Shown: in pieces, positions 6,676 to 14,689 of the stretch
Position numbering within the stretch: position 1 is the stretch's first letter
Layout of the letters: each line of letters opens with the position of its first letter
NCBI GenBank assembly: GCA_050299335.1
Contig: JBNKVT010000016.1
Coordinates: forward strand, 1-15,848
DNA length: 15,848 nucleotides
Source of the DNA: JBNKVT01 sp050299335
Lineage (GTDB): Bacteria > Pseudomonadota > Alphaproteobacteria > Rhodobacterales > Rhodobacteraceae
Reading direction: 5' to 3'
Position numbers and translations under genes: made by a program
Notes under the pieces: generated by a model
Databases searched by the model: none
What the model was told of the DNA's origin: nothing
What the model saw: the letters and a program-made list of their open reading frames with translations, nothing else

Positions 6676-7557
6676 ATGCAGCTGGCCATTCCCTTTCCGG
6701 ATTTCGACCCGGTCCTGTTCACGATCCCCCTCGTGGACCTGCCGATCCGCTGGTATGCGCTGGCCTATATCGCCGGGATTTTCCTCGGCTGGCGCTATCT
6801 GATCGCCATGAACGCGCGGCCCGGTCTCTGGGCTCCGGGTAAGGCCCCGATGGACCGCGAGCAGAGCGAGGACATTCTCACCTGGATGGTTTTCGGGGTG
6901 ATCGTCGGCGGGCGGCTTGGCTCGGTGCTGTTCTACAAATTCGACCACTACATGCAGAACCCGATAGAGATCCTGCAGGTCTGGCGCGGCGGCATGGCCT
7001 TTCATGGCGGGTTCCTGGGGGTCATCACCGCCACCTTGCTGTTCTCGTGGCGCCAAAAGGTCAACCCGGTTTCCGTTGGCGATCTCGTTGCTGCCGTCAC
7101 CCCCATCGGGCTGTTTTTCGGGCGCATCGCCAATTTCATCAATGGCGAGCTTTGGGGGCGTCCCACCACTTCGGACTGGGGCGTGGTCTTTCCCAGCCCT
7201 GCCGCTCTGGACTGCCCGCCGGGCTGGGTCGGGGTCTGCACGCGGCATCCCTCGCAGCTGTATCAGGCCGCCTTTGAGGGGCTGGCGCTGTTCATCCTGC
7301 TCAATATCGCCATCTGGGGTTTCGGCGCGTTGAAACGCCCGGGCCGGGTGATCGGGCTGTTCTTCGCCGGGTACGGGCTGGCCCGGATCGTGGTCGAGAA
7401 CTTCCGCCAGGCTGATGCCAATTTCATCACTCCGGACAATCCCTGGGGCCATGTCTTGCGCCTCACACCGGAACTCGGCCTGACCATGGGCCAGATGCTG
7501 TCGGTGCCGATGCTGGCGATCGGGCTGGTAATCCTGTGGGTCACCCGCAGCAGATGA
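6676..7557 (+). CDS. lgt: Prolipoprotein diacylglyceryl transferase
   Basis: Transfers a diacylglyceryl group from phosphatidylglycerol to the lipobox cysteine of prolipoproteins, the first step of lipoprotein maturation, in the inner membrane. The protein has 293 residues with about seven membrane segments. The Lgt signature GRIANFINGELWG is at 149-161 and contains the essential Arg (R150). H110 in WRGGMAFHGG corresponds to the conserved His of the family. Y27 in the N-terminal RWYALAY, and R237 and E241 in ARIVVENFRQ, also match conserved positions. AGAGG lies six bases before the ATG. The stop overlaps the next start (ATGA), so it heads a translationally coupled four-gene chain. Confidence 0.97.
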   Translation: MQLAIPFPDFDPVLFTIPLVDLPIRWYALAYIAGIFLGWRYLIAMNARPGLWAPGKAPMDREQSEDILTWMVFGVIVGGRLGSVLFYKFDHYMQNPIEILQVWRGGMAFHGGFLGVITATLLFSWRQKVNPVSVGDLVAAVTPIGLFFGRIANFINGELWGRPTTSDWGVVFPSPAALDCPPGWVGVCTRHPSQLYQAAFEGLALFILLNIAIWGFGALKRPGRVIGLFFAGYGLARIVVENFRQADANFITPDNPWGHVLRLTPELGLTMGQMLSVPMLAIGLVILWVTRSR

Positions 7558-8576
7558 GCCCGCTCGCGGCCCTCATCCGCGCCCAGATCCGCGCCATGGG
7601 GCCGATGAGCCTTGCCGACTACATGACCCTCTGCCTTGCCCATCCCGAACACGGTTACTACCGCAGCCGCGATCCGCTGGGCGAGAAGGGCGACTTCACC
7701 ACGGCGCCGGAAGTCAGCCAGATGTTCGGCGAACTTGTCGGCCTTTTCCTCGCCTCGCAATGGCAGGGCGGCCCCGTCATCCTCGCCGAGATCGGTCCCG
7801 GCCGCGGCACCCTGATGGCCGACATCCTGCGCGCCACCGCCTCGGTGAAAGGCTTCCACACCGCCGCCCGTATCTGCCTCGTCGAGACCTCGCCCGTCCT
7901 GATGTCCCGCCAGCAAGAGGCGCTGGTCGGCCACGAGGTGGAATGGTTCGACAGCGTCGATGACCTCCCCGAAGGCCCGCTCTTGCTGGTCGCCAACGAG
8001 TTTTTCGACGTTCTGCCGATCCGCCAATACCTCCGCACCGCCAAGGGCTGGCAGGAGCGCATGGTTGGCCTCGAAAGCGACACCCTGAGTTTTGGTCTGG
8101 CCCCTCCATCCCCGATCCCCGCTGGGGACCACCCCGAAGGCACGATTCTCGAGACCTCCCCCGCAGCCGAGGCCATCGCTGCCAGCCTCGGCCCGCGCAT
8201 CGCCCGCGACGGCGGCGCACTGCTCTTTATCGACTACGGCGCCTGGGACGGCACCGGCGACACGTTCCAGGCCCTTGCCTCCCACGGCTATACCGACCCG
8301 CTTGCCGCCCCCGGCGAGGCTGATCTGACGGCCCATGTCCGCTTCGCCCCGCTGGCCCGCGCCTCCGGCCTGCAAGGCAGCTTCACCACCCAGGGCGCCT
8401 TCCTCGCCAACCTCGGCATCGGCTCCCGTGCCGAAGCGCTGGCAGGACGCGGCGACCCCGAGCGCATCGCCTCGGAACTCACCCGCTTGACCGACCCGTC
8501 CGAAATGGGCGAGCTTTTCAAGGTCCTCGCCCTGGTGCCCCACGGCACCGGCCCCTTGCCCGGATTCTCCCCATGA
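7554..8576 (+). CDS. SAM-dependent methyltransferase, MidA/NDUFAF7 family
   Basis: A 340-residue protein of the DUF185/COG1565 family. The mitochondrial relative NDUFAF7 methylates an arginine in a complex I subunit during assembly; a comparable role in bacterial complex I is plausible but not shown here. Motifs: GDFTTAPEVSQ (46-56), the SAM-binding glycine loop EIGPGRGT (79-86), and NEFFDVLPIRQ (148-158). I chose the ATG at 7554 because it overlaps the lgt stop as ATGA and yields the usual N-terminus (MSPLAALIRAQIRAMGPMSL). A GTG at 7536 would add six residues. No independent ribosome binding site is visible, consistent with translational coupling. Confidence 0.92.
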   Translation: MSPLAALIRAQIRAMGPMSLADYMTLCLAHPEHGYYRSRDPLGEKGDFTTAPEVSQMFGELVGLFLASQWQGGPVILAEIGPGRGTLMADILRATASVKGFHTAARICLVETSPVLMSRQQEALVGHEVEWFDSVDDLPEGPLLLVANEFFDVLPIRQYLRTAKGWQERMVGLESDTLSFGLAPPSPIPAGDHPEGTILETSPAAEAIAASLGPRIARDGGALLFIDYGAWDGTGDTFQALASHGYTDPLAAPGEADLTAHVRFAPLARASGLQGSFTTQGAFLANLGIGSRAEALAGRGDPERIASELTRLTDPSEMGELFKVLALVPHGTGPLPGFSP

Positions 8577-9328
8577 GCCTCGAAATCCTCACCGCGCCGG
8601 AACTCGCCACCCAACATGGTTTCTTCACCCGTAAGGGCGGCGCGTCCACCGGCATTTTCGCAGGCCTCAACTGCGGTCCCGGCTCCTCCGACGACCCGCA
8701 AGCCGTCGCCGAGAACCGAACCCGAGTCGCCACCGCCCTCGACGTCGGCCCCGAGTACCTTCGCTCCGTCCACCAATACCACTCCGACCAGGTGGAAATT
8801 GTCAGCACGCCGGTCCCCCAGACCCGCCCCAAAGCCGACGCCATGGTCACAGCCATCCCCGGCATCGCCCTCGGCATCCTCACCGCTGACTGCGCGCCCG
8901 TCCTCTTCTCCGACCCCAAGGCCCGAATCGTCGCCGCCGCCCATGCCGGTTGGAAAGGTGCCATCGGCGGTATCCTCGAAGCCACGCTCGACGCCATGGA
9001 AAGTCTCGGCGCCTCCCGCGCCAACACAACGGCCATCATCGGCCCCACAATCTCGCAACGCGCCTACGAGGTCGGCCCCGAATTCCTCGACCGTTTCCTC
9101 GACGAGGACCCCGACCATCACCGCTTTTTCGCCGGAGGCCAGGGGGACCGCGTCCATTTCGACCTTCCCGGCTTCGCCCTCCACCGTCTCCGCGAGGCAG
9201 GCGTCGGCGAGGCTGGCTGGACGGGCCACTGCACCTACACAGATCCCGACCGCTTCTACTCCTATCGCCGCACCACCCACGCGTCCGAGCCCGATTACGG
9301 CCGCCTCATCTCCGCCATCCGCCTGTGA
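8573..9328 (+). CDS. pgeF: Laccase-domain purine nucleoside phosphorylase / peptidoglycan editing factor (YfiH family)
   Basis: A 251-residue member of the YfiH/PgeF family. Members have been described as zinc-dependent enzymes acting on purine nucleosides and as a factor removing wrong residues from muropeptides; which applies here cannot be read from sequence. The metal-site residues are present: H70 in VHQYHSD (66-72), C107 in TADCAPVLF (104-112) and H124 in AAHAGWKG (122-129). The C-terminal signature GHCTYTDPDRFYSYRR is also complete. The ATG overlaps the stop of the methyltransferase gene (ATGA), and the stop overlaps the next start. Coupled synthesis with lgt and the methyltransferase is evident; a shared pathway is not. 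Confidence 0.94.
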   Translation: MSLEILTAPELATQHGFFTRKGGASTGIFAGLNCGPGSSDDPQAVAENRTRVATALDVGPEYLRSVHQYHSDQVEIVSTPVPQTRPKADAMVTAIPGIALGILTADCAPVLFSDPKARIVAAAHAGWKGAIGGILEATLDAMESLGASRANTTAIIGPTISQRAYEVGPEFLDRFLDEDPDHHRFFAGGQGDRVHFDLPGFALHRLREAGVGEAGWTGHCTYTDPDRFYSYRRTTHASEPDYGRLISAIRL

Positions 9329-10155
9329 CCCGCTCGATCCTGATAACGGGATGTTCCTCGGGCATCGGCTATGACGCCGCCCATACGCTGAACAGACGCG
9401 GCTGGCGCGTCTTCGCGACCTGCCGCCAGGAGGCCGATTGCGAGAGGCTGCGAACCGAAGGCCTGGAAAGCTTTCCCCTCGACTACGCCGACGAGGCCAG
9501 CATCAAATCCGCCGTCGAACAAGTCTTCAAATCAACCGGCGGCACCTTAAACGCCCTCTTCAACAACGGCGCCTACGCCATCCCGGGGGCTACCGAAGAC
9601 CTCCCCCGCGACGCCCTGCGTGCCATCTTCGAGGTCAACCTCTTCGGCCAGTTCGACCTGATCGCCCGCGTCCTTCCGGCGATGAAGGCGCAAGGCCATG
9701 GCCGCATCGTCAACAACTCGTCGATCCTCGGCTTCACCCCGGCCCTGGGGCGGGGGGCCTATGTCGCGACCAAATACGCCATGGAGGGGCTCACCGACAC
9801 GCTTCGCCTCGAAAACCATGGGGAAAACATCCACTTCATCCTCATCGAACCCGGCCCCATCGCCACGAGGATCCGCGAAAACTCCGTGCCGCATTTCGAG
9901 AAATGGATCGACTGGAACGCTTCCGCCCAGAAGGCGTTCTATGAAACCCGCCTTCTGCCGCGCCTCTACCGCAAACAGACCAAAACCGCCCGCTTCGAAC
10001 TGCAACCCTCAGCGGTCACCGCCAAACTCATCGACGCCCTCGAATCCACCCGCCCGCGCCCGCGTTACTACGTCACCGCCTCGACCCACTTCATGGGGGC
10101 TATGCGCCGCCTCCTGCCCACACGCGCGCTCGACTGGATCATCCGCCGCGAATGA
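9325..10155 (+). CDS. Short-chain dehydrogenase/reductase (SDR family)
   Basis: A 276-residue classical SDR oxidoreductase using NAD(P). The cofactor motif TGCSSGIG (8-15), the NNG variant of the NNAG motif (80-82), N105 in EVNLFG, S133 in NNSSILG, and the catalytic Y146/K150 pair (YVATK) are all present, as is EPG (175-177). The substrate cannot be deduced; the C-terminal extension with several Arg/Pro residues resembles retinol/sterol-dehydrogenase-like SDRs. The start is GTG at 9325, overlapping the pgeF stop (GTGA) and giving the standard N-terminus (TRSILITGCSSGIG). A longer frame starting at 8950 would overlap pgeF and is not credible. Confidence 0.93.
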   Translation: MTRSILITGCSSGIGYDAAHTLNRRGWRVFATCRQEADCERLRTEGLESFPLDYADEASIKSAVEQVFKSTGGTLNALFNNGAYAIPGATEDLPRDALRAIFEVNLFGQFDLIARVLPAMKAQGHGRIVNNSSILGFTPALGRGAYVATKYAMEGLTDTLRLENHGENIHFILIEPGPIATRIRENSVPHFEKWIDWNASAQKAFYETRLLPRLYRKQTKTARFELQPSAVTAKLIDALESTRPRPRYYVTASTHFMGAMRRLLPTRALDWIIRRE

Positions 10156-10225
10156 CCGCCTTTGCGGTCCCCGCCCAAAGCGCCTATATCAGAGACAAAG
10201 ACCGAAGCCGGACCACCCCCCCCGC

Positions 10226-10258
10226 CTTCTTCTTCTTGAAAATACCTCCGCCGGAGGC
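10226..10258. repeat. C-rich/T-rich intergenic motif with CCTCC-GGAGG hairpin
   Basis: A pyrimidine-rich run (CTTCTTCTTCTTG, about 10226-10238) and AAAATA are followed by an inverted repeat CCTCC (10245-10249) and GGAGG (10253-10257). Read on the minus strand, this is a GC-rich hairpin followed by TATTTT, terminator-like in form, but no minus-strand gene precedes it. From memory, similar pieces recur between genes in Rhodobacterales genomes. Its translation (FFFLKIPPPE) is the reason the upstream start of the next gene should not be used. Confidence 0.45.
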
Positions 10259-10301
10259 TCCCGCCCCAGCCACCAGCCCCGGCCCCGTCCAGGAGACCGA
10301 A

Positions 10302-10505
10302 ATGACCAGTTCGCCGCTCTTCTACCTCGTCATCTTCGCCTGCATCGCTGTTGCCGCCGTTCTGCTGGTCGGTATCGGCGGCTTTGCCAAGGGCGGGGAT
10401 TTCAACCGGAAATACGCCAACAAGATCATGCGCCTGCGTATCGCCCTGCAATTCCTGGCGGTGCTCCTGATCCTCCTCTTCGTCTGGCTGACCGGAGGCC
10501 TCTGA
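10302..10505 (+). CDS. HIG1-domain / twin transmembrane small protein
   Basis: A 67-residue inner-membrane protein with two hydrophobic segments (about 7-27 and 47-64) joined by a basic loop containing FNRKYANKIMRLRIALQ (34-50), the pattern of bacterial HIG1-type proteins. Mitochondrial HIG1 proteins bind respiratory supercomplexes and cytochrome oxidase; the bacterial role is less known. The ATG at 10302 has GGAG at good spacing. A longer reading from 10152 overlaps the SDR stop but would add 50 residues of low-complexity intergenic sequence. The adenosyltransferase gene starts 3 bp after its stop. Confidence 0.88.
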   Translation: MTSSPLFYLVIFACIAVAAVLLVGIGGFAKGGDFNRKYANKIMRLRIALQFLAVLLILLFVWLTGGL

Positions 10506-10508
10506 CCC

Positions 10509-11081
10509 ATGGTTGTCCTGTCGAAAATCTACACCAAAACCGGCGACAAGGGCGACACCGCGCTTGGCAACGGCACCCGCGTCCCCAAACACGCCCCCCG
10601 CGTTGCCGCCTTCGGCACGGTCGATGAGACCAACGCCACCATCGGGCTGGCGCGGCTCCACGCCTCCGGCGACATTGACGAGGCCCTCGCCCGCATCCAG
10701 AACGACCTTTTCGACCTCGGCGCTGATCTCTGCCGTCCCGACCTGGCCAAAGACAGCGAAAGCGACTACCCGCCCCTGCGCATCGCCGCCACCCAGGTCG
10801 CGCGGCTGGAGGCGGAGATGGACGCGATGAACGCCGATATCCCCCCGATCCGCAGCTTCATCCTGCCCGGCGGCAGCCCGCTTGCCGCCGCCCTGCATCT
10901 TTGCCGCACAACCTGCCGCCGCGCCGAACGCGAAGCCACGGCGCTGGCCGAAACCGAAGAGGTCAACGCCGAAGCCATCCGCTACCTCAACCGCCTGTCG
11001 GACTGGTTCTTCGTCGCCTCAAGGGCCGCCAATGACAACGGCAAGGCGGATGTTCTCTGGGTGCCGGGCGCGAACCGCTGA
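10509..11081 (+). CDS. Cob(I)yrinic acid a,c-diamide adenosyltransferase, PduO type
   Basis: Transfers the 5'-deoxyadenosyl group of ATP to cob(I)alamin or its precursor, producing coenzyme B12 in the cytoplasm. The 190-residue protein shows the whole PduO/ATR pattern: the N-terminal ATP loop YTKTGDKGDTALGNGTRV (8-25), GTVDETNATIG (36-46), the SFILPGGSPLAAALHLCRTT segment (116-135) with the active-site CRRAERE (136-142), and YLNRLSDWFFVASR (159-172). GGAGG, located in the last codons of the upstream gene, lies ten bases before the ATG. The B12 form made is used by enzymes such as methylmalonyl-CoA mutase; none is in this window. Confidence 0.95.
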   Translation: MVVLSKIYTKTGDKGDTALGNGTRVPKHAPRVAAFGTVDETNATIGLARLHASGDIDEALARIQNDLFDLGADLCRPDLAKDSESDYPPLRIAATQVARLEAEMDAMNADIPPIRSFILPGGSPLAAALHLCRTTCRRAEREATALAETEEVNAEAIRYLNRLSDWFFVASRAANDNGKADVLWVPGANR

Positions 11082-11135
11082 AGGCGGATACTGCCCAGTG
11101 TCGGGTGTCGGAGAGAACCGCAGGGCAATACCACC

Positions 11136-11627
11136 TCAGCCGTCCTTCGCTTCCACCGGCAGCCATATCTCGTAAAGCCGCGCGTCCTCGGTCGCATCCG
11201 GATCTTCCGGGTAGCGTTCGAGGACCGGCCCTGCAACCAGACGCCACGCAGACCCTGGCAGCCAGTCGGCGAAAATCGCGTCGAATGCCTCCGGAAATCC
11301 CGAAATCGGCCCGCGTTTTTGGAACACCGCATATTGCCCCTTCACCAGCTCGATGACGATCGCGCCCTTGGGAATTGCAGCCTCCGGAGAGGTCGTCTCG
11401 AAGCCAACGCCATAGCTGAACGTATCCGCCGTCCAGCCATGCGACACGCCATAGACCGCCCCCGGCACCTTGTCCGACACGGCAAACTCCCGGTTCATGA
11501 ATGCGTGCCAGAGCGTGGGGATCTGGTCTCGTGTCGCCATGGTGAATTCCTGCGACAGGGCCACGATCCAGCGCGTGTCGCATGTGACAATGTCCGGTTC
11601 CGGCAAGTCGACCATCGCACCCCCCAT
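11136..11627 (-). CDS. GyrI-like / AraC effector-binding domain protein
   Basis: A stand-alone small-molecule-binding domain of about 163 residues with no DNA-binding part. The family pattern is seen in the ALSQEFTMATRDQIPTLWHA segment (23-42), GAVYGVSHG (56-64), a FETTSPEAAIPKGAIVIEL region (76-94), GQYAVFQKRGP (97-107) with the following FDAIFADWLP helix (115-124), and the end containing ERYPEDPDATEDARLYEIWL (137-156) with the conserved acidic residues. I placed the start at the ATG at 11627, preceded by AAGGGC. An ATG at 11615, preceded by GGGGGG at short spacing, is an alternative. The ligand is unknown. It converges with the adenosyltransferase gene and diverges from the transporter gene. 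Confidence 0.8.
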   Translation of the reverse strand: MGGAMVDLPEPDIVTCDTRWIVALSQEFTMATRDQIPTLWHAFMNREFAVSDKVPGAVYGVSHGWTADTFSYGVGFETTSPEAAIPKGAIVIELVKGQYAVFQKRGPISGFPEAFDAIFADWLPGSAWRLVAGPVLERYPEDPDATEDARLYEIWLPVEAKDG

Positions 11628-11909
11628 TTCGATGCCCTTACCATGTCGCCGCAGCCGCGCCAAGTCAAACACCGGTTCTGCAGCCCGGCCAGGACGGAAC
11701 CTCGATTTACAGGTCTGTTTTCCTTCCTTGAAACGCCACAAGGGCAGGGCGATGTCCAGATCATTTCAATCAGGGCTCGGCCAATAGGCATATCGAACCG
11801 ACAGCTGAAAATGCGCCGAATGCGTTACCGGTTGGACACTACCACGAAAAGCTTGCCAATCCGGGCGCGACCACCGAGAACGGGGGCCACAGGAAAGCGC
11901 AGTCGTTCC

Positions 11910-12791
11910 ATGGTCACCGCCTCTCAAACCGTTCACACTGCTGCCGCAAAGGGCATCCTATTGATGTGCGTCGGTGTTGCGAGCCTCAGCATCAGCGACG
12001 CCATCGGCAAGACGCTGACCGAAGGCTACGCCCCGGCGCAGATCCTGTTTGTCCGCAATATCATCGCCCTGCCGTTTGCCCTTGCCATCGCCTTCTGGCT
12101 GGGCGGGGCCCCGGCGCTGCGGTCCCGCCGACCGGCTGCGCATCTTCTTCGCGGTTTCTTCTGGATCTGTGCCGCGATGCTGTTCTTCACCGGCCTCAGC
12201 CGTCTCGGCCTGGCCGAGGCGACGGCGCTGGTCTTCGCCGCCCCGGTCTTCATCACCGCCCTGTCCGCCCTGTTGCTTGGCGAAACCGTCGGCTGGCGCC
12301 GCTGGGCCGCCGTCACTATCGGATTGCTCGGCGTTCTGGTGATCGTCCGGCCCGGCAGCCAGGCCTTTCAGCCGGCCTCGCTCTATCCGCTGGCGACGGC
12401 GATGTTCTATGCCGGTCTGATGATCAGCGCGCGATGGGTCGATCCGCGCGAGAGCGTCTGGACGATGATGCTCTATCTCGTCGGGGCCGGCGCGCTGTTC
12501 AGCGGCTTTGCCAGCCTGTTTTTCTGGACGGAGGTCCAGGCCGGGGACGTCTGGCTCTTCCTCGGTATCGCGCTGTTCGGAACCGTCGGCGTGACCCTGA
12601 TCACCCAGGCCTTCCGAATGTCGCCCGCCTCGGTCCTCGCCCCATTCGACTACACCGCGCTGATCTGGGCGAGCATCCTTGGCTATCTGCTCTGGAACGA
12701 ACTTCCCGACCTTCTGACCTATGTCGGTGCCGCGATCATCGCGGCGAGCGGTCTCTACATCATTTTCCGCGAAAGCCGGGCGAAAGACTGA
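11910..12791 (+). CDS. DMT-superfamily (EamA) transporter
   Basis: A 293-residue inner-membrane protein with about ten hydrophobic segments arranged as two EamA repeats, the standard length of drug/metabolite transporters, which export metabolites by proton exchange. Family cues: ISDAIGKTLTEGYAPAQILF (28-47) in the first helix pair, the GLAEATALVFAAPVFITALS stretch (about 96-116), LLLGETVGWRRW (117-128), and matching second-half segments (FDYTALIWASILGYLLWNEL). The ATG at 11910 begins a short polar leader before TM1. The nearest AGGA is about 15 bases upstream, so the exact start is less sure. The substrate is unknown. It is divergent from the GyrI-like gene across about 280 bp in which I see no distinct operator. 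Confidence 0.88.
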   Translation: MVTASQTVHTAAAKGILLMCVGVASLSISDAIGKTLTEGYAPAQILFVRNIIALPFALAIAFWLGGAPALRSRRPAAHLLRGFFWICAAMLFFTGLSRLGLAEATALVFAAPVFITALSALLLGETVGWRRWAAVTIGLLGVLVIVRPGSQAFQPASLYPLATAMFYAGLMISARWVDPRESVWTMMLYLVGAGALFSGFASLFFWTEVQAGDVWLFLGIALFGTVGVTLITQAFRMSPASVLAPFDYTALIWASILGYLLWNELPDLLTYVGAAIIAASGLYIIFRESRAKD

Positions 12792-12985
12792 CCGATTTTG
12801 TGGCCTCTCAGGATGGCAAGAAACTGACAGAAGGCACGGGATTTTCCTTTATCTTGCCAGCACGATACCCGCGAGACCGGGGACCTGACCCCATGTCCCG
12901 CTTGCATAGCCCGGTTGAAACGCGCTAACCGCGTGAGGTGAAAACGCAAGGCCCTCAGTGCGGGCCGCCGAAGGGGAGACTGCCG

Positions 12986-13747
12986 ATGAAAATCCTCGTG
13001 CCCGTGAAGCGGGTAATCGACTACAACGTCAAGGCGCGGGTCAAGGCCGATGGCTCGGGCGTCGATCTCGCCAACGTCAAGATGTCGATGAACCCGTTTG
13101 ACGAGATCGCCGTCGAGGAGGCGATCCGCCTCAAGGAGGCCGGAAAGGCCGAGGAAATCGTCGCGGTGTCCATCGGCGTCGCCAAGGCGCAGGATACGCT
13201 CAGGACCGCACTCGCCATGGGGGCCGACCGCGCGATCCTCATCGAGGCCGCAGATGACGTCCATACCGATATCGAACCGCTGGCCGTCGCCAAGCTGCTG
13301 AAGGCCGTGATCGACGAGGAACAGCCGGGCCTGGTGATCTGCGGCAAGCAGGCCATCGACAACGACATGAACGCCACCGGCCAGATGCTGGCCGCCCTTC
13401 TCGGCTGGGGCCAGGCGACCTTCGCCAACAAGGTTGAGATCGACGGTGACAGTGCGACGGTGACCCGCGAGGTCGATGGGGGGCTGCAGACCATCAAGGT
13501 CAAATTGCCGGTGGTCATCTCCACCGACCTGCGGCTGAACGAGCCGCGCTATGCCTCGCTTCCGAACATCATGAAGGCGAAGAAAAAGCCGCTGGATACC
13601 AAGTCTGCCGCCGATCTGGGCGTCGATGTCGCCCCGCGCCTGAGTGTCGTCGAGACCACCGAACCCGCCGAGCGGAAGGCCGGGGTCAAGGTCGGCTCGG
13701 TCGCAGAACTGGTCGAGAAACTGAAAAACGAAGCGGGGGTGATCTGA
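12986..13747 (+). CDS. etfB: Electron transfer flavoprotein subunit beta
   Basis: With EtfA it forms the FAD- and AMP-containing electron carrier that takes electrons from acyl-CoA and other dehydrogenases and passes them to ETF:ubiquinone oxidoreductase. The 253-residue protein has the expected N-terminus (MKILVPVKRVIDYNVKARVK), the AMP-binding segment CGKQAIDNDMNATGQMLA (119-136) and the dehydrogenase recognition loop RYASLPNIMKAKKKP (188-202) with its key Leu. The ATG at 12986 has GGGGAG eight bases upstream. The preceding 194 bp contain no gene and presumably the promoter. The etfA start overlaps its stop (TGATG). It is intact and confident. Confidence 0.97.
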   Translation: MKILVPVKRVIDYNVKARVKADGSGVDLANVKMSMNPFDEIAVEEAIRLKEAGKAEEIVAVSIGVAKAQDTLRTALAMGADRAILIEAADDVHTDIEPLAVAKLLKAVIDEEQPGLVICGKQAIDNDMNATGQMLAALLGWGQATFANKVEIDGDSATVTREVDGGLQTIKVKLPVVISTDLRLNEPRYASLPNIMKAKKKPLDTKSAADLGVDVAPRLSVVETTEPAERKAGVKVGSVAELVEKLKNEAGVI

Positions 13748-14676
13748 TGGCCGTTCTTCTTCTTGCCGATGTCCAGAACGGGGCGCTGTCCACCGACGCC
13801 GTCGCCAAATCCGTCACCGCCGTGTCTTCGCTGGGCGAGGTCCATATCCTTGTTGCCGGGCAGGGCGGCGACGATGCCGCTGCTGGGGCGGCGAAACTCG
13901 ACGGGGTCGCCAAGGTCCTCTTTGCGCCGGATCACGGCTATTGCCACGCGCTGGCCGAGCCGGTTGCCGACCTGATCGTCGCGCTCGCCGGGACTTATTC
14001 CCATATCGCGTCACCCGCCACGACCGACGGCAAGAACATCCTGCCGCGCGTCGCGGCGCTTCTAGATGTCATGGTGATCTCGGACGTCTCGGCTGTTGTC
14101 TCCGAAGACACGTTCGAGCGCCCGATCTATGCCGGGAACGCCGTCCAGACCGTGCAGTCCTCGGATGCCACCAAGGTCTTCACCATCCGCACCTCGGGCT
14201 TTGATGCGGCGGGGCAGGGTGGGGCCGCGCCGGTCGAGAAGATCGACACGGCGGCCAATTCCAGCCCCAGTACCTGGGTCGAGGACAAGGTGGCCGAAAG
14301 CGACCGTCCCGAACTGACATCGGCGAAGATCGTCGTGTCGGGCGGGCGGGGCGTCGGTTCAGAAGAGAATTTCGCCATCATCGAGAAGCTTGCCGACAAG
14401 CTCGGTGCCGCTGTCGGCGCCTCGCGGGCGGCGGTGGATTCGGGCTTTGCCCCCAATGACTGGCAGGTCGGGCAGACCGGCAAGGTGGTGGCACCGGATC
14501 TCTATATCGCCGTCGGGATTTCCGGTGCGATCCAGCATCTGGCGGGGATGAAGGATTCAAAGGTGATCGTCGCGATCAACAAGGACGAGGAGGCGCCGAT
14601 CTTCCAGGTTGCCGATTACGGGCTGGTGGGCGATCTCTTCGACATGGTGCCGGAACTGACCGACGCGCTGTCATAA
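13747..14676 (+). CDS. etfA: Electron transfer flavoprotein subunit alpha
   Basis: The FAD-binding subunit of electron transfer flavoprotein, 309 residues, full length. The C-terminal FAD domain shows VVSGGRGVGSEENF (196-209) with R201, VGQTGKVVAP (241-250), the ETF-alpha signature DLYIAVGISGAIQHLAGMKD (251-270), and AINKDEEAPIFQVADYGLVG (276-295). The first base of its ATG is the last base of the etfB stop, so the two are coupled. The stop TAA (14674-14676) sits one base pair-step before the TA flanking an IS630-type remnant, so the protein is unharmed but anything originally transcribed downstream has been separated. Confidence 0.97.
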   Translation: MAVLLLADVQNGALSTDAVAKSVTAVSSLGEVHILVAGQGGDDAAAGAAKLDGVAKVLFAPDHGYCHALAEPVADLIVALAGTYSHIASPATTDGKNILPRVAALLDVMVISDVSAVVSEDTFERPIYAGNAVQTVQSSDATKVFTIRTSGFDAAGQGGAAPVEKIDTAANSSPSTWVEDKVAESDRPELTSAKIVVSGGRGVGSEENFAIIEKLADKLGAAVGASRAAVDSGFAPNDWQVGQTGKVVAPDLYIAVGISGAIQHLAGMKDSKVIVAINKDEEAPIFQVADYGLVGDLFDMVPELTDALS

Positions 14677-14689
14677 TACCAACCGCCCT

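Noticed and set aside
6448..9280. Long minus-strand frames (6448-7452, 7263-8543, 8288-9280)
   Set aside because: Shadows opposite lgt, the methyltransferase and pgeF, which are complete and motif-bearing on the plus strand.
8950..9324. Upstream extension of the SDR gene
   Set aside because: Would overlap most of the 3' half of pgeF; the added residues are Arg/Pro-rich noise, and the GTG at 9325 gives a standard SDR start.
10152..10301. Longer start for the HIG1-like gene, overlapping the SDR stop
   Set aside because: It adds 50 residues translated from a pyrimidine-rich intergenic motif; the ATG at 10302 has a proper ribosome binding site and begins just before TM1.
11319..11909. Upstream extension of the DMT transporter frame
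   Set aside because: It overlaps the GyrI-like gene on the other strand and lacks protein-like composition; the ATG at 11910 fits the family length.
12792..12985. Possible regulatory leader or riboswitch before etfB
   Set aside because: Only short, weak inverted repeats and no recognisable riboswitch core or clear -10 box; nothing beyond an ordinary 5' region can be supported.
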